Assembly: GCF_020623625.1 (NCBI RefSeq)
Contig: NC_060203.1
Location: forward strand, 1,116,001 to 1,180,000
Length of the DNA stretch: 64,000 nucleotides
Direction: 5' to 3'
Source of the DNA: Saccharomycodes ludwigii
Taxonomy: Eukaryota > Ascomycota > Saccharomycetes > Saccharomycodales > Saccharomycodaceae
Both the position numbers and the translations under genes were made by a program. How positions within the stretch are numbered: the stretch's first letter is position 1; each line of letters begins with the position of its first letter. The notes under the pieces were generated by a model, which saw nothing but the letters and a program-made list of their open reading frames with translations, had not been told where the DNA came from and ran no database searches. Below are positions 1-10,027 of the stretch, in pieces.

Positions 1-2466
1 GTAACCGGAATCTTTGTCTGGCCATGTGGTGCTGAGCACTTGTTGAATGTCAGTACTATTAGGTGGTATTGCCTTGATATTATCTTGTTTAATGATGTCA
101 TTCACCTTAGGAGGGATGCAGGCATGATGCTGCTGACCATAATTCAAATCATTTGAATGTTCAATATTGGCCATTTCCATTTGGAACCCAATACCGTGGC
201 AATCATTTATATGGTTGACTAAAGAGCATATATCATCACCATGAAACTCACAATTTAACCATTCGCAATTTTGGGAGCTTTCGTCCACATGATCATGTAG
301 CATATGTCCTTGTAAGTCGAGTAAAGTGTCAAATTCAACTTTGCATTCATCCCATTTGCATGGGAAATGAGCCAAGTTTTTACCCGTATTAGTATCTGCG
401 TTAGCTTTCAAAGTCGAAGAGTCATTGCCATTATTTTCTTCTCCAAGTTGCTGGAGATGCCAATTGAAATTGATCTGAGTAGAGTATATCCCATGTGTAC
501 CAGGCGAGATAGCTGGATGAAAATGGTGTTTTGTTGTATCGAATTCAGACGCAGATGTGTTGGTATTTTCTACAGTATTGTCAGTGCTTGTATTGATATG
601 AGGCTGATGATGAAATTTAAAACAGTCCATCAACGTGGATCTTTCTTTACTAACTGGTCTACAGTTCATTGAGGGAATGGTGTGTAAATTAGAAGTAAAG
701 CTGCTTCCGTTGTTATTATCAGTTGTAGTAGTAGGAGTAGTAGTGATGGTGTTGTTGTTGTTGTTGTTGTTGTTGTTATCGCTAAAATGATTAAAAATTG
801 TGCCAATGTTGGAATTAAGATTTTCGTTATTATTACTGTTTAATAATATGTTATTAAATTCAGCAGAATGATCATGTAATTCTAATTTGTGATGATGATG
901 ATGATGGTGACCATAACTACTGTTTCCATGAGTTGCATTGGGGTTTTTTTTCAAAGATGAATCCAATAAATTTAAATTATTTTTATCATTGTCGCTATTG
1001 ATCATATTACCATTGACTTGATTTTTATCATTGGTAATATCATTAAACTTGGTATTAGTAGATGGAGAAGAGGGTGTTGCGGAATTTTTGTTACCACTAG
1101 CATCTTGTTTCTGATGGTGTTGGTGATGGTGATGTTTACCAAATGGGAAATCATACATATTAGAAATACTAACAAAATCCTCTATTATTTTTGAATCAGT
1201 TTTAGAGTTAAATATATGATCGTGAGAAATACCAGCAGAATTATTGTTTACAGTAATTTTGTCAAAATTATTGCTGATATTTGTATGAGGACAGGTTAAA
1301 GTACAATCTATTAATTCAGAAGACGCATTAGATAAGGATTGAAACATGGAGGTGGCACTTGGTGGCTCTAAAAATAAGACTTCTGTGTCGTTTAAACAGT
1401 TTCCATTATTATTTTTATTTAAGTCGCAATTATTTGGATTAGTGGTGGAGCCATTTTTTTGATTTTCAGTAAGGGTCTTACAGGAAGTTTCGGAACTATT
1501 TATATCTTTATTTGTATTTGTGCTTGTTTCATTAGAGGTATCGACATTGTGTACATTATCGCAGCATATTTCTACCAATCTTGGAAAACAGTTTTTTTTA
1601 GTACATAATTTTTTTTTCTTTTCATTTTTGTCAATTTTATTTCCTTCGGTATATAATCGCTTGTTATTAGTATCGGTGTTAGTATTTTGAGATAATAATA
1701 AAACGGGCGTTAATGCTTTATTTTCATCTGCACTGTCATTTACAAAAAAAGTGTTTTCCGTAGAATCAGTGTAATCATTTTTGTCGGTTAAACTGGTGTC
1801 CTGTGATGGGAAAAAATGATTATGACTGTTGGGGGTCAGATAATCTTTACTTCCATAATTATCATGATTACTAGTGTTGGTTGCGCTTATGCTATTGAAA
1901 TTAGATAATAAATCTAAATCGGTAGTAGGATTTAATGTACGATTGAAAAGGCTTTCGTCATGATCAAATAAATTAAAGTTGTGATAATTGATAAACTCGA
2001 AATGTTGGCAATCATCAAAATTATTGCATATAGAAGCATTATTTTCGTTCTTCTCAGCATTTTTATAAACACCGGGACAGCTTAAATTGTACTCCGTCGT
2101 CCCACTAGGGATGGCATCACCAGTATGATCAATAACATCAGTATTTGGTACAGTTTTGGTAGCAACATTGTGATTTTTATTAGTATCATCGGTTATGGAA
2201 TTTTGTTTTTTATGATTGTGGATGTGACCATGAATGTAAGTCAAATTATTGTAATTGTGAATATGACCATGGACTATGCCGCCAGGAATGTTATTTGGGA
2301 TATTATCCTCTTTTTTAGACGTATTGGAGGTAACATTATGGCTTAGTCCTATGTCATCATGTGGATTAGCATGAATAGCGACATTGGGTTCGTTATTATC
2401 CGCATCATTTTGTTCGCAACCTACAGTAGAATATATTTTATTCTGTTGAGTATTTTGATATAACAT
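1..2466 (-). CDS. ZAP1: Zap1-like zinc-responsive transcription factor, N-terminal 822 residues (partial)
   Basis: The frame is open from ATG 2464-2466 to the window edge, so the C-terminal DNA-binding fingers lie outside. Near the edge are two consecutive C2H2 fingers of the CX4C-X12-HX4H type: C703/C708/H721/H726 and C734/C739/H752/H757. The second holds a GDDICSLVNHIN stretch. This pairing and spacing match the regulatory fingers 1-2 of S. cerevisiae Zap1, which sense zinc next to an activation domain. The upstream part is Asn/Ser/Asp-rich and disordered, with His-rich patches (HGHIHN twice at residues 67-84, poly-His near residues 450 and 518). In the family, Zap1 is active in zinc-starved nuclei and induces zinc transporters and itself. 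The neighbour is YJL055W-like in divergent orientation, as in S. cerevisiae (YJL056C/YJL055W), which supports the call. Whether the five C-terminal fingers are intact cannot be seen. Confidence 0.93.
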   Translation of the reverse strand, partial: MLYQNTQQNKIYSTVGCEQNDADNNEPNVAIHANPHDDIGLSHNVTSNTSKKEDNIPNNIPGGIVHGHIHNYNNLTYIHGHIHNHKKQNSITDDTNKNHNVATKTVPNTDVIDHTGDAIPSGTTEYNLSCPGVYKNAEKNENNASICNNFDDCQHFEFINYHNFNLFDHDESLFNRTLNPTTDLDLLSNFNSISATNTSNHDNYGSKDYLTPNSHNHFFPSQDTSLTDKNDYTDSTENTFFVNDSADENKALTPVLLLSQNTNTDTNNKRLYTEGNKIDKNEKKKKLCTKKNCFPRLVEICCDNVHNVDTSNETSTNTNKDINSSETSCKTLTENQKNGSTTNPNNCDLNKNNNGNCLNDTEVLFLEPPSATSMFQSLSNASSELIDCTLTCPHTNISNNFDKITVNNNSAGISHDHIFNSKTDSKIIEDFVSISNMYDFPFGKHHHHQHHQKQDASGNKNSATPSSPSTNTKFNDITNDKNQVNGNMINSDNDKNNLNLLDSSLKKNPNATHGNSSYGHHHHHHHKLELHDHSAEFNNILLNSNNNENLNSNIGTIFNHFSDNNNNNNNNNTITTTPTTTTDNNNGSSFTSNLHTIPSMNCRPVSKERSTLMDCFKFHHQPHINTSTDNTVENTNTSASEFDTTKHHFHPAISPGTHGIYSTQINFNWHLQQLGEENNGNDSSTLKANADTNTGKNLAHFPCKWDECKVEFDTLLDLQGHMLHDHVDESSQNCEWLNCEFHGDDICSLVNHINDCHGIGFQMEMANIEHSNDLNYGQQHHACIPPKVNDIIKQDNIKAIPPNSTDIQQVLSTTWPDKDSGY

Positions 2467-2627
2467 ATGGTATATATAATGTAAATATATATATATATAT
2501 ATGTATATAATTTTTTTTTTTTCGAGCCAAGTATGTAAATAACTGAATATAAAACTAATGGTATTGCGTATAGAACCTATTATTTTGCTACTTTATAAGT
2601 TATTTTTTTCTTTTTTTTTTTAGTATA

Positions 2628-2638
2628 ACCTTCAAGTG
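2628..2638. promoter_or_regulatory. Candidate zinc-response element (ZRE-like)
   Basis: ACCTTCAAGTG matches 9 of 11 positions of the Zap1 target ACCTTNAAGGT. It lies about 160 bp upstream of the ZAP1 start codon. S. cerevisiae ZAP1 is known to autoregulate through such a site. Binding here is an inference. Confidence 0.4.
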
Positions 2639-2759
2639 AGAAATAATTGAAGTTATTCTTTTATTCTTTTATTTTTTTTTATTTATTTTTTTTTTTTACT
2701 TTATTTGGATTTTGGACGTATTTATTATTATTTTTTTTTTGATAGTCATCAATTGTAGA

Positions 2760-2770
2760 ACCTCTGAGGT
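2760..2770. promoter_or_regulatory. Second candidate zinc-response element, perfect 11-bp palindrome
   Basis: ACCTCTGAGGT is a perfect odd palindrome. It matches 9 of 11 positions of ACCTTNAAGGT and keeps the ACC and GGT ends. It lies about 295 bp upstream of the ZAP1 start. Together with the site at 2628 it suggests autoregulation; this is unproven. Confidence 0.4.
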
Positions 2771-3807
2771 TGCAAATTTAAAACACAATTTTTTTCAGCG
2801 TATAATAAAACAAAATGTGTATGTATTTATATTATATTGTCCGATGAGACCGAAAACAAGTCTTCGGTAATTGAAACACAAAAGTAGATAAGAATTTCCG
2901 TTGCACGAGTATTTTTTTTTTTTTTTTTTTTTGTTATCTTTTTGGTGGTAAAAAAAAAGAAGTATACATAAGTAGTAATCTCCCATATTGATGTACATTA
3001 TTATTTCTAAATTGTGCGGAAAAGAAACTATCAACTTTTAATTCAATTTGTAGTCATGCTAAGCCTGTAATTATTAATTTTTTTTTTTTTTTTTTCTTTT
3101 CTTTTTCTTTTTCTTTTAAAGCGACCAATAAATTATCAAACATGAGCAAAATCGGTTATTATATTGAAATAAAGAGAAGGGGAGGAGAAAGTGTATGGAT
3201 GTGAAGGTAAGTACTTTCAACCAATTCCGATAGAGTTCCTAACAAAATAAGTCTTTTACCATTTATATTTATTTAATTATATGTTTTATGGAAAAAAAAA
3301 AAAAATAATAATAATGCATACAAATAAATTACACTAAACTATAGCAGATTTCTTATCTTTTTTTTTTTCAGTAATTATATATAGATGTAACTGAAAAATT
3401 CAGATATTAAATGATCCGGCCATTCCTTTCGGCAATTCCAGTGTGAGCTTTTCTATTATAATTTTCTATTATAAAAATGATTGTTATCGATGATCTTTTT
3501 ATACTTTCAAGATCTGTGAATAAAGTTAGAAAATACTTATACTTCCAAAGAAGAAAGAACCAAAAAATAAAAAATAAAATTAAAAAAAAAAAAAAAAAGA
3601 AAAATGGAGGGCGAGAAAGGAATGGAAGATGAATAATAATAAAAGAATTTCCTTTTCTCGCCGCCCCTGAATGCTTGATCTTATTTATATATAAATAGCA
3701 TGCTAAGATCATAATTTACAAAAAATTAAAAATTAAAAATTATCAAAAAAAGAATAAAAACAAAGAATAAAAACAAAAAAAAAAAAAAAAAAAAAAGAAT
3801 AAAAGTA

Positions 3808-4554
3808 ATGACTGAACAACAACAACAACAACAAGAAGAACAAAGTGCCAAACCATATGTTAAATCCGTTTGTGTTTATTGTGGATCTTCCTTTGGTACT
3901 GACAAAAGTATTATTAAAGCAGCTGAAAAACTAGGTGAACTATTTTATAAATTAAACTGGAGATTAGTTTATGGAGGTGGTACTACTGGGTTAATGGGTA
4001 CCATAGCATATGCAGCAATGGGAAATACTATTGATGGCAATTCATTGGGTAATGTTTTGGGTGTTATACCTGAAGCATTGGTTATCAAAGAAAGAAATTC
4101 TAATAGCACAAGTGATGATGCGAATACAGACATTGTTGAAAAAATCAATAGTGATGTACAGAATGGTAAGCATAATGGTTATACTCCTTTAAGTGAGAAA
4201 TATGGTAAAACCGTAATAGTTAAAAGTATGCATTTGAGAAAGGAATTGATGGCTAAGGAAAGTGATTGTTTTGTTGCTATGCCTGGTGGATATGGTACTT
4301 TGGAAGAAATTATGGAATGTATTACTTGGTCCCAATTGGGTATTCACGATAAGCCTATTGTTTTGTTTAACTATAAGGGTTTTTATGATCCTTTGTTAGA
4401 TTTCATTAAGAAATCTATCGAACTGGGATTTATAAGTGCTAAGAATGGTGAAATTATTAAAGTCGCCTCAACGGCTGATGAAGTTATTGAATTGATCAAT
4501 AATTACAAAATACCTTTGAACTCTAGGTTTAATTTGAAATGGGGTCAACAATAA
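3808..4554 (+). CDS. LOG-family (lysine-decarboxylase-like) nucleotide phosphoribohydrolase, YJL055W orthologue
   Basis: A 248-residue Rossmann-like protein of the LOG family. Visible motifs are GGGTTGLMG (residues 56-64), MHLRKELM (141-148) and the signature PGGYGTLEE (159-167), which carries the catalytic Arg/Glu environment of the family. Plant LOG enzymes release free cytokinin bases from their ribotides. The yeast homologue is thought to hydrolyse nucleoside monophosphates, including damaged or toxic ones, in the cytosol. A poly-Gln stretch follows the start codon (residues 4-9). An insertion at about residues 97-124, rich in Ser/Asn/Asp, is not part of the core fold. The start is the first ATG of the frame, 12 nt after an A21 run. 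The position beside ZAP1 matches S. cerevisiae. Confidence 0.92.
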   Translation: MTEQQQQQQEEQSAKPYVKSVCVYCGSSFGTDKSIIKAAEKLGELFYKLNWRLVYGGGTTGLMGTIAYAAMGNTIDGNSLGNVLGVIPEALVIKERNSNSTSDDANTDIVEKINSDVQNGKHNGYTPLSEKYGKTVIVKSMHLRKELMAKESDCFVAMPGGYGTLEEIMECITWSQLGIHDKPIVLFNYKGFYDPLLDFIKKSIELGFISAKNGEIIKVASTADEVIELINNYKIPLNSRFNLKWGQQ

Positions 4555-5694
4555 GTTAATTGTTAATAGTTTTTTTTTTTATTTTTTTTATTTTTTTTTT
4601 AGCTGTGATTTGTGTTATTTTGTACGAGATAAGTAGTGGGGATGAGTTTAGTTGAAGATATTTATATTGTTAAATGGCATTTAAAAATTAAAATAAAAAA
4701 ATAAAAAGATTTAAGAATAACTCTAACCAAACCACCAAATAAACACATTGATAGGGGGGGGGGGAGGTGGAGCAAAGGATGGGATTTATAATTATGTAAC
4801 ATCTATTTTGCTGCTATTTCAAACATTTGGAAATAATTTACTATGTACGTTAATAGCTATATATATTCTAACTAATATACGTAGAAAAGAAGAAAAAAGA
4901 AAGATTAATTTTATGATAGTTGTGTTTATAATTGAGAGTAGAATGTAGTTGAAATTAAAGTGAAATAAAGAAAAACAGAGTTATAATGGTTATAAAGTTG
5001 TTTCACTTAGCTATCGTGCCTTAAACGTGCTTTTTGAAAGGGGAATTACGTCTTATCGGTCGGGAAAAAGAAAAAACAAAGCAAAGATTGCCGAAAATAA
5101 AACTTATTTTTGTTTTGATTCTTCATGAAGAAGTGAACGCGCGCGCAGCACAATTAAATAAATGAATAAATAAATAAAAAAATAAATAAAAAAAAAGGGG
5201 GTCAGAGGGGGGCAACAGGGACCGTAAAAGGCAAAGGCAAAAGCAAAAGCAAAATGAAAAAAAAAAAAATAATAAAAAATGAAAAATGAAAAATGAAAAA
5301 TGAAAAATGAAATCCAATGAACTTTTTTTTTTATATTTTTTTTACAGTTATTTTGTTTTAATTCTATTCTATAACTGCATAAGATATTATAGATATATAT
5401 ATATACATATATATATTCTCTTTCCTTTTTCCCTTCCCCTTCCCTCTCCACTCTCTTTTCTTCTTACCAAGCCGTTTTCTTAAATGAATAGAAAAGAGAT
5501 CTTAAATCAATATTACTTAAGTTAGGAATAAAAGACATACCAGAAAGGAAAAAAAAGAGTTACCCACCCCCCCTTTTCTTTTCTCTTCCTTTCTTCCCTT
5601 TTTCAGTTATTGACAAGGCAACTATCAAAATAAATAAACAAATAAATATATAAAGCAAAAAAAAGAAAAAAGAAAAAAAAAAAAAAAAAAAAAA
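4555..5694. other. Intergenic region upstream of the Myb gene
   Basis: About 1.14 kb without a recognisable gene. It contains a G11 run at 4754-4764 in otherwise AT-rich DNA, repeated GCAAAA-type and GAAAAAT-type short units around 5230-5310, a C-rich patch near 5560-5575, and A22 at 5673-5694 directly against the Myb start codon. Short ORFs on both strands are simple-sequence translations. Confidence 0.6.
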
Positions 5695-6363
5695 ATGTCC
5701 AATAATGAGAATAAAACTACCAACAACGTACAAAGCCTATCTATGCTAATGAATCCAGTGCTTTCGCCTAAAAATAACACTAATACTAACAACATAAACA
5801 AAACTGTAGATACAAATAGCTACATCAGTCACAATAATTATACAGTTGATCATACTACAAATACAAGTAAATCTGACCAGTCTATTGCCGCTACCATAGG
5901 TAGTAGCAGTACCATAACACTTACAGATCAAATGATTAAAAGAGGTCCGTGGCTAGTAGAGGAAGATCAATTGCTATTAAAGTTGGTGGAACAATACGGT
6001 ATTTCTAATTGGGTTAGAATATCTTCTCATTTGAAAAGTAGAACTCCCAAACAATGTAGAGAAAGGTATCATCAGAATTTAAAACCTAGTTTGAACAAAT
6101 CTCCAATAACTGATGAAGAAGGTGCCCAGATCGAAGAATTGGTTAATAATATAGGTAAAAAATGGGCAGAAATTGCTAGAATAATTGGAAACGGTAGAAG
6201 TGATAATACTATAAAAAATTGGTGGAACGGTGGTCAGAATAAAAGAAAAAGGAAAATGGCTAAGGAGTTGAAACAAAAATTAAAAAATGGTACCCTTACT
6301 AAAAACACCTTGAAGGATGTAGATAATGGTAATAATAGTAGTATCAATAATAATAGTAATATC

Positions 6364-6424
<61 letters not shown>

Positions 6425-7488
6425 TCAATAATAATAACGGTACTAACAACAACAACAACGATAATAATAATAATAACGGTAATAATAACAATAATAATAA
6501 TAATATTAACCAGTTTATACCGGGTATACATTCCTTAACTAACAATGCTACATACAATCCTGCTTCCAAGAACACCTTCACTTCAATACCTTCCATCGAG
6601 GACCATTCTTCCATTAACAATGGTAACAGTTCAATGTTTAATAATCAGAGCTCTTCCGAGATGTACCTACCACATACAACGAGTAACTTGGGTAGTAATA
6701 CACATATGTCTGCATTGCCTAGCACCTCCATTCCTTATATCAATCCGTCTTCAAGAAAAAACTCATATTCTTTTGATCTCATCAGTATTAATAACAACAA
6801 TAGTAATAATGCTAATAGTAACAATAAGCACACACCTACAAATTGTTCTTCTGGCACAACATCACGCAGGTCATCGATGGTTTTTTTGGAAGGTGCCAAT
6901 AATAATCATAAAAGAAGAAGTGTTGCTGGACTATCATCATCTGCTTCTGTATGTTCATCACCCGCATCTATGGCTTCATTCCAACCTTATAACATTAATA
7001 CCGCAATCAGTGGCAATCCTATTGCATCCAATAATGGTATAACTACGATAGGCAATGGCGGCTATTTTCCTCATTTGACACATCACAGATCTTCTATTAT
7101 ATCCTTGACTCCAACTCTATCCAATACCTCATTGACATCACAAGGGAGTATATCTTCTATTTCCAATATTAGTACTATCAATAGCAATGCTAATGTCAAC
7201 GGTGGATCACACACTTCTACTTCCAACTCCAATTCCAAATCTAATTCCGATCCTAGTCCTAATATAAACCCTACTTCTAACAACACAAACAACGCTATTA
7301 ATAAAGGTGCTACGTATTCGTCTATTAACTCAAATAGTGTTAATAATGTTACAACTAGTACTAATGGGACAGATGGTTCATTATTTAAAGCTAATTTTAA
7401 GTTTCAACAGCAGCAGCAGCAGCAACAGCAACAGCAACAACAACAACAACCACAAGTGGCATATGCAATTAAACCGGGCAATAATGTC

Positions 7489-7537
<49 letters not shown>

Positions 7538-8262
7538 GCAGTTTATTTACAAATAAACATTTTTCTGGTGTAACCGGCTCCTCATCTTTTGGAATAAATA
7601 ATAATAATAATAATAATTTTCCAAACAATTCTGTTATTAGCAATATTGTTTCAAGTGGCATTGATGACAAAGGCCCTCTAGATCCAACAAAAACGAGGAG
7701 AAATTCGATTATTACAGCATCTACCAATTCTCACTCAACACAATCAAACAGTAGTAACCTCGCCACTACTTTCAACGGTAATGGTACTAATTTTGTGGAG
7801 GATCCTAGTTTTATTGATAAATATAATGTATTACCTAAATCAAGGAACAACAGTGTTCATTCATTACAACAACAGCATTGCTTTCATTTTCAACCACAGC
7901 AACAACATTTTAATGGTAACATTGGGACTAGACATAATAGTGTTCATTCATTAAATACATATTCTCAGAATTCCATATCAGGCTCTATGAAAACAAATGC
8001 CAATACTGTTTTTCCTAGACATAATAGCGTTGCTGGGTTATATTTTTATGGTAATCCGACTACAGTGACCTCTTCTTCAAACAGTAGTAGTTTAATGCCT
8101 ACATTAACAGCCTGTAATCAGGCACAACAGCAACAACAACAATTGCCATCTACAATAAAAAGCGCTACATCAAATATTACAAGCGGCCTAATGCACCCAC
8201 CACATAGCGCACCTATTAGCTTCGGAATTGGCAATAATGATAACAACAATAACGACAACAAC

Positions 8263-8326
<64 letters not shown>

Positions 8327-8694
8327 GTGGTATTAGCAATATCGGTATGAGTGATAAGAACATTGATGTTAATGGTGCTAATACTCATAATAACAATAAT
8401 AATAATAATAACAATAATAATAATGATAATAATAATAATAATAATAATACTCAATTTATTAACCCGGTATCTGTATTCCCACAACAATACCAGCAAAGTG
8501 CTGTTTCAAACAACGTTAAACAACATGTTGTTTTGCCAGGCATAAGTAATTTAGAACATCTAATACAGACCGGGTTGAATGTATCAACCAAGGGGGCAGG
8601 AAGTAATAAAACTAATACGAGCATTTCCAGCACGACTGGTGGGTTTGGTTCTCTAACTAATACCCTGAATTCTAATTATGGCAATAATAAATGA
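5695..8694 (+). CDS. R2R3 Myb-type DNA-binding protein, FlbD-like, Asn-rich
   Basis: A 999-residue protein with two adjacent Myb repeats at about residues 82-186. Repeat 1 starts RGPWLVEEDQ (W86, W106, with Y125 in place of the third Trp in RERYHQNL). Repeat 2 has W157 and the W176/W177 pair (KNWWNG), followed by a basic KRKRK segment. The RYHQNLKPSL and PITDEEG linker strongly resembles filamentous-fungal FlbD-type Myb regulators of development. The remaining 800 residues are disordered: Asn tracts (20 AAT codons at 6364-6423, others near 7490-7536 and 8240-8325), 15 Gln at 7405-7449, and repeated R-x-N-S-V/I motifs (RHNSVHSL, RHNSVAGL, RRNSI) that could be phosphorylation sites. It probably acts as a nuclear transcription factor. 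I know of no FlbD-type orthologue in S. cerevisiae, and the gene sits between YJL055W and TIM54 orthologues. Targets are unknown. Confidence 0.85.
6364..6423 (+). repeat. (AAT)20 trinucleotide tract encoding poly-Asn
   Basis: Twenty uninterrupted AAT codons within the Myb gene. Similar shorter tracts recur near 7490-7536 and 8240-8325, so the gene is a likely site of length variation between strains. Confidence 0.95.
7405..7449 (+). repeat. CAG/CAA tract encoding 15 Gln
   Basis: Mixed CAG and CAA codons in the Myb gene, between Ser/Asn-rich segments. The codon mixture argues that Gln itself is being kept and that this is not only DNA slippage. Confidence 0.95.
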
Positions 8695-8906
8695 TGATAC
8701 TTCTTAATTCTGGGCATGTTGGTTTGTATATTTATATATATGGGAGGTAAAGGCACGGTACGACGAAAAATAGAATAATTATGAGGGAGTGATTAGGTTA
8801 TAAAAGACAGAATATAAAGAATATAGAATAAGTTCCAAGATAAAAGGTTGAAAGGTTTTGTTTTGGTCTACGGATAGTTTTTGTGCTCAGTATCGTTTAA
8901 TTCTTT

Positions 8907-8974
<68 letters not shown>

Positions 8975-9631
8975 CTGATAATAACAGTCTGAAAAATGAT
9001 GATTAAAAAAAGTGTATTACTCTCACAATTTGTATAAAAACTGTATCTCTTGTAATTCTTCCTTTTGTTTTTATTTTATTTTATTTTATTTAGAATATTT
9101 GCTTTCATCGTTATTATTGTATAAAAGGACTCGCCAGATATGTCAGTGGATTATTTATTAATTAAGTTCATAATTGTTACATGTTACGATAATCCAAGCT
9201 TAAATCACAGACCATAATAAAGTGAACCATAGTTAAGCTTATTACCGCTTATGACCAAAAAGAGGCAATTATCTTACATTGAAGAAGAGGGAATAAACAA
9301 CACGTATGTAAAATGGAAAAAAAAGTTATATCTTACAATATGGCCACAGATTGATTAACATACAAAACCCACAGTTTTAGATATGAAAAAAAAAAAAAAA
9401 AAAAAACACATGAAAAGGTAGAATCAGGTTAGTTACTTATAACAACAAGTTGTGTGTGGATTCATGTGTAAAATAAAAATATATGAAAAAATAATTATAC
9501 ATTTCTATGATCAAATACATATGTGTTTAATCAAGAGTAATGATTTTGTGGCGCCAATTGGATTGTCGTAAGTTTAACTTATGTTTAGTTGTAGTAATTA
9601 CTGGCTAGGATATAATAAATGCAAGTCAGCA
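8695..9631. other. Intergenic region between the Myb gene and tRNA-Cys
   Basis: About 0.94 kb with no supportable protein gene. It contains T27-GA-T28 at 8914-8970 and A20 near 9388-9407. The part at about 9110-9610 has more balanced composition than most spacers in the window. I could not find paired LTR ends or other mobile-element marks in it. Confidence 0.55.
8914..8970. repeat. T27-GA-T28 homopolymer pair
   Basis: Two very long T runs separated by GA, in the 3' flank of the Myb gene. They are probably nucleosome-excluding and prone to slippage. Confidence 0.9.
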
Positions 9632-9703
9632 GCTCGTATGGCGCAGTGGTAGCGCAGCAGATTGCAAATCTGTTGGTCCTTAGTTCAAATCTGAGTGCGA
9701 GCT
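9632..9703 (+). tRNA. tRNA-Cys (anticodon GCA)
   Basis: A 72-nt cloverleaf. The acceptor arms GCTCGTA and TGCGAGC pair with one G-U, and the discriminator base is T at 9703. The D arm is GCGCAGTGGTAGCGC. The anticodon loop is TTGCAAA with GCA at 9664-9666. The T arm CTTAG-TTCAAAT-CTGAG carries the B box. No intron. The sequence is nearly identical to yeast tRNA-Cys(GCA); the main difference is the T loop (TTCAAAT). CCA is not encoded, as usual in eukaryotes. Transcription should be by RNA polymerase III from internal A and B boxes. Confidence 0.97.
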
Positions 9704-10027
9704 ATAATTTTTTATATATATTTTTATGACGACAAACAACTTTTGCAATATAAATATCATGTTTTACGAATTTTCTTTTCTTTTTTTTTTTTTTCTTTTT
9801 CTTTTTCTTTTTTTCTTTCACTAAAACAAAAAAAAAAAAACTAATATCAATTAACACCGTCCTCTTTAAACATCTCTGTAATATCTTTTAGATCGATAGT
9901 AACAAAAAAAAAAATTAGATTCAGTACTACCAATTTTACGTATATATATAGATAGATAGATCTAATTTATTTATTTTTTCTTTTTTTTTTTTTTTTTTTT
10001 TTTCCCACTACAACTAATAAAGTAAAT
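9704..10027. other. Spacer between tRNA-Cys and TIM54
   Basis: 324 bp of AT-rich DNA: the Pol III terminator, several T/C tracts (about 9770-9818), a GATA-like repeat at 9951-9960 and a T-rich stretch at 9980-10003 close to the TIM54 start. No gene seen. Confidence 0.6.
9708..9713 (+). terminator. RNA polymerase III terminator of tRNA-Cys
   Basis: T6 on the coding strand starting five bases after the tRNA 3' end, the standard Pol III stop signal. Confidence 0.85.

Larger units (their letters stand above)
2467..3807. other. Divergent intergenic region between ZAP1 and the LOG-family gene
   Basis: About 1.34 kb without a supportable gene. It holds a TA microsatellite (about 2484-2504), many T runs including T21 at 2912-2932, A21 at 3776-3796 just before the LOG-family start codon, two palindromes resembling zinc-response elements near ZAP1, and a weak intron-like signature at 3207-3371. 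The short ORFs here are low-complexity. Confidence 0.7.

Noticed and set aside
3407-3712. 101-codon minus-strand ORF in the LOG-gene promoter
   Set aside because: Dominated by a poly-Phe stretch from an A run, and it overlaps the promoter of a well-supported gene.
6307-6317. ACCTTGAAGGA, a 10/11 match to the Zap1 site, inside the Myb coding sequence
   Set aside because: It lies in an ordinary coding stretch about 600 bp into the gene and is expected by chance at this mismatch level.
6234-8496. ORFs on the opposite strand of the Myb gene rich in Leu or Ile
   Set aside because: They are frame shadows of the AAT, GTT and CAG tracts in the Myb coding sequence and have no independent features.
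9110-9610. Possible LTR remnant upstream of tRNA-Cys, because yeast retrotransposons often sit there
   Set aside because: No paired LTR ends, target-site duplication or coding remnant could be identified; only the more balanced base composition is suggestive.
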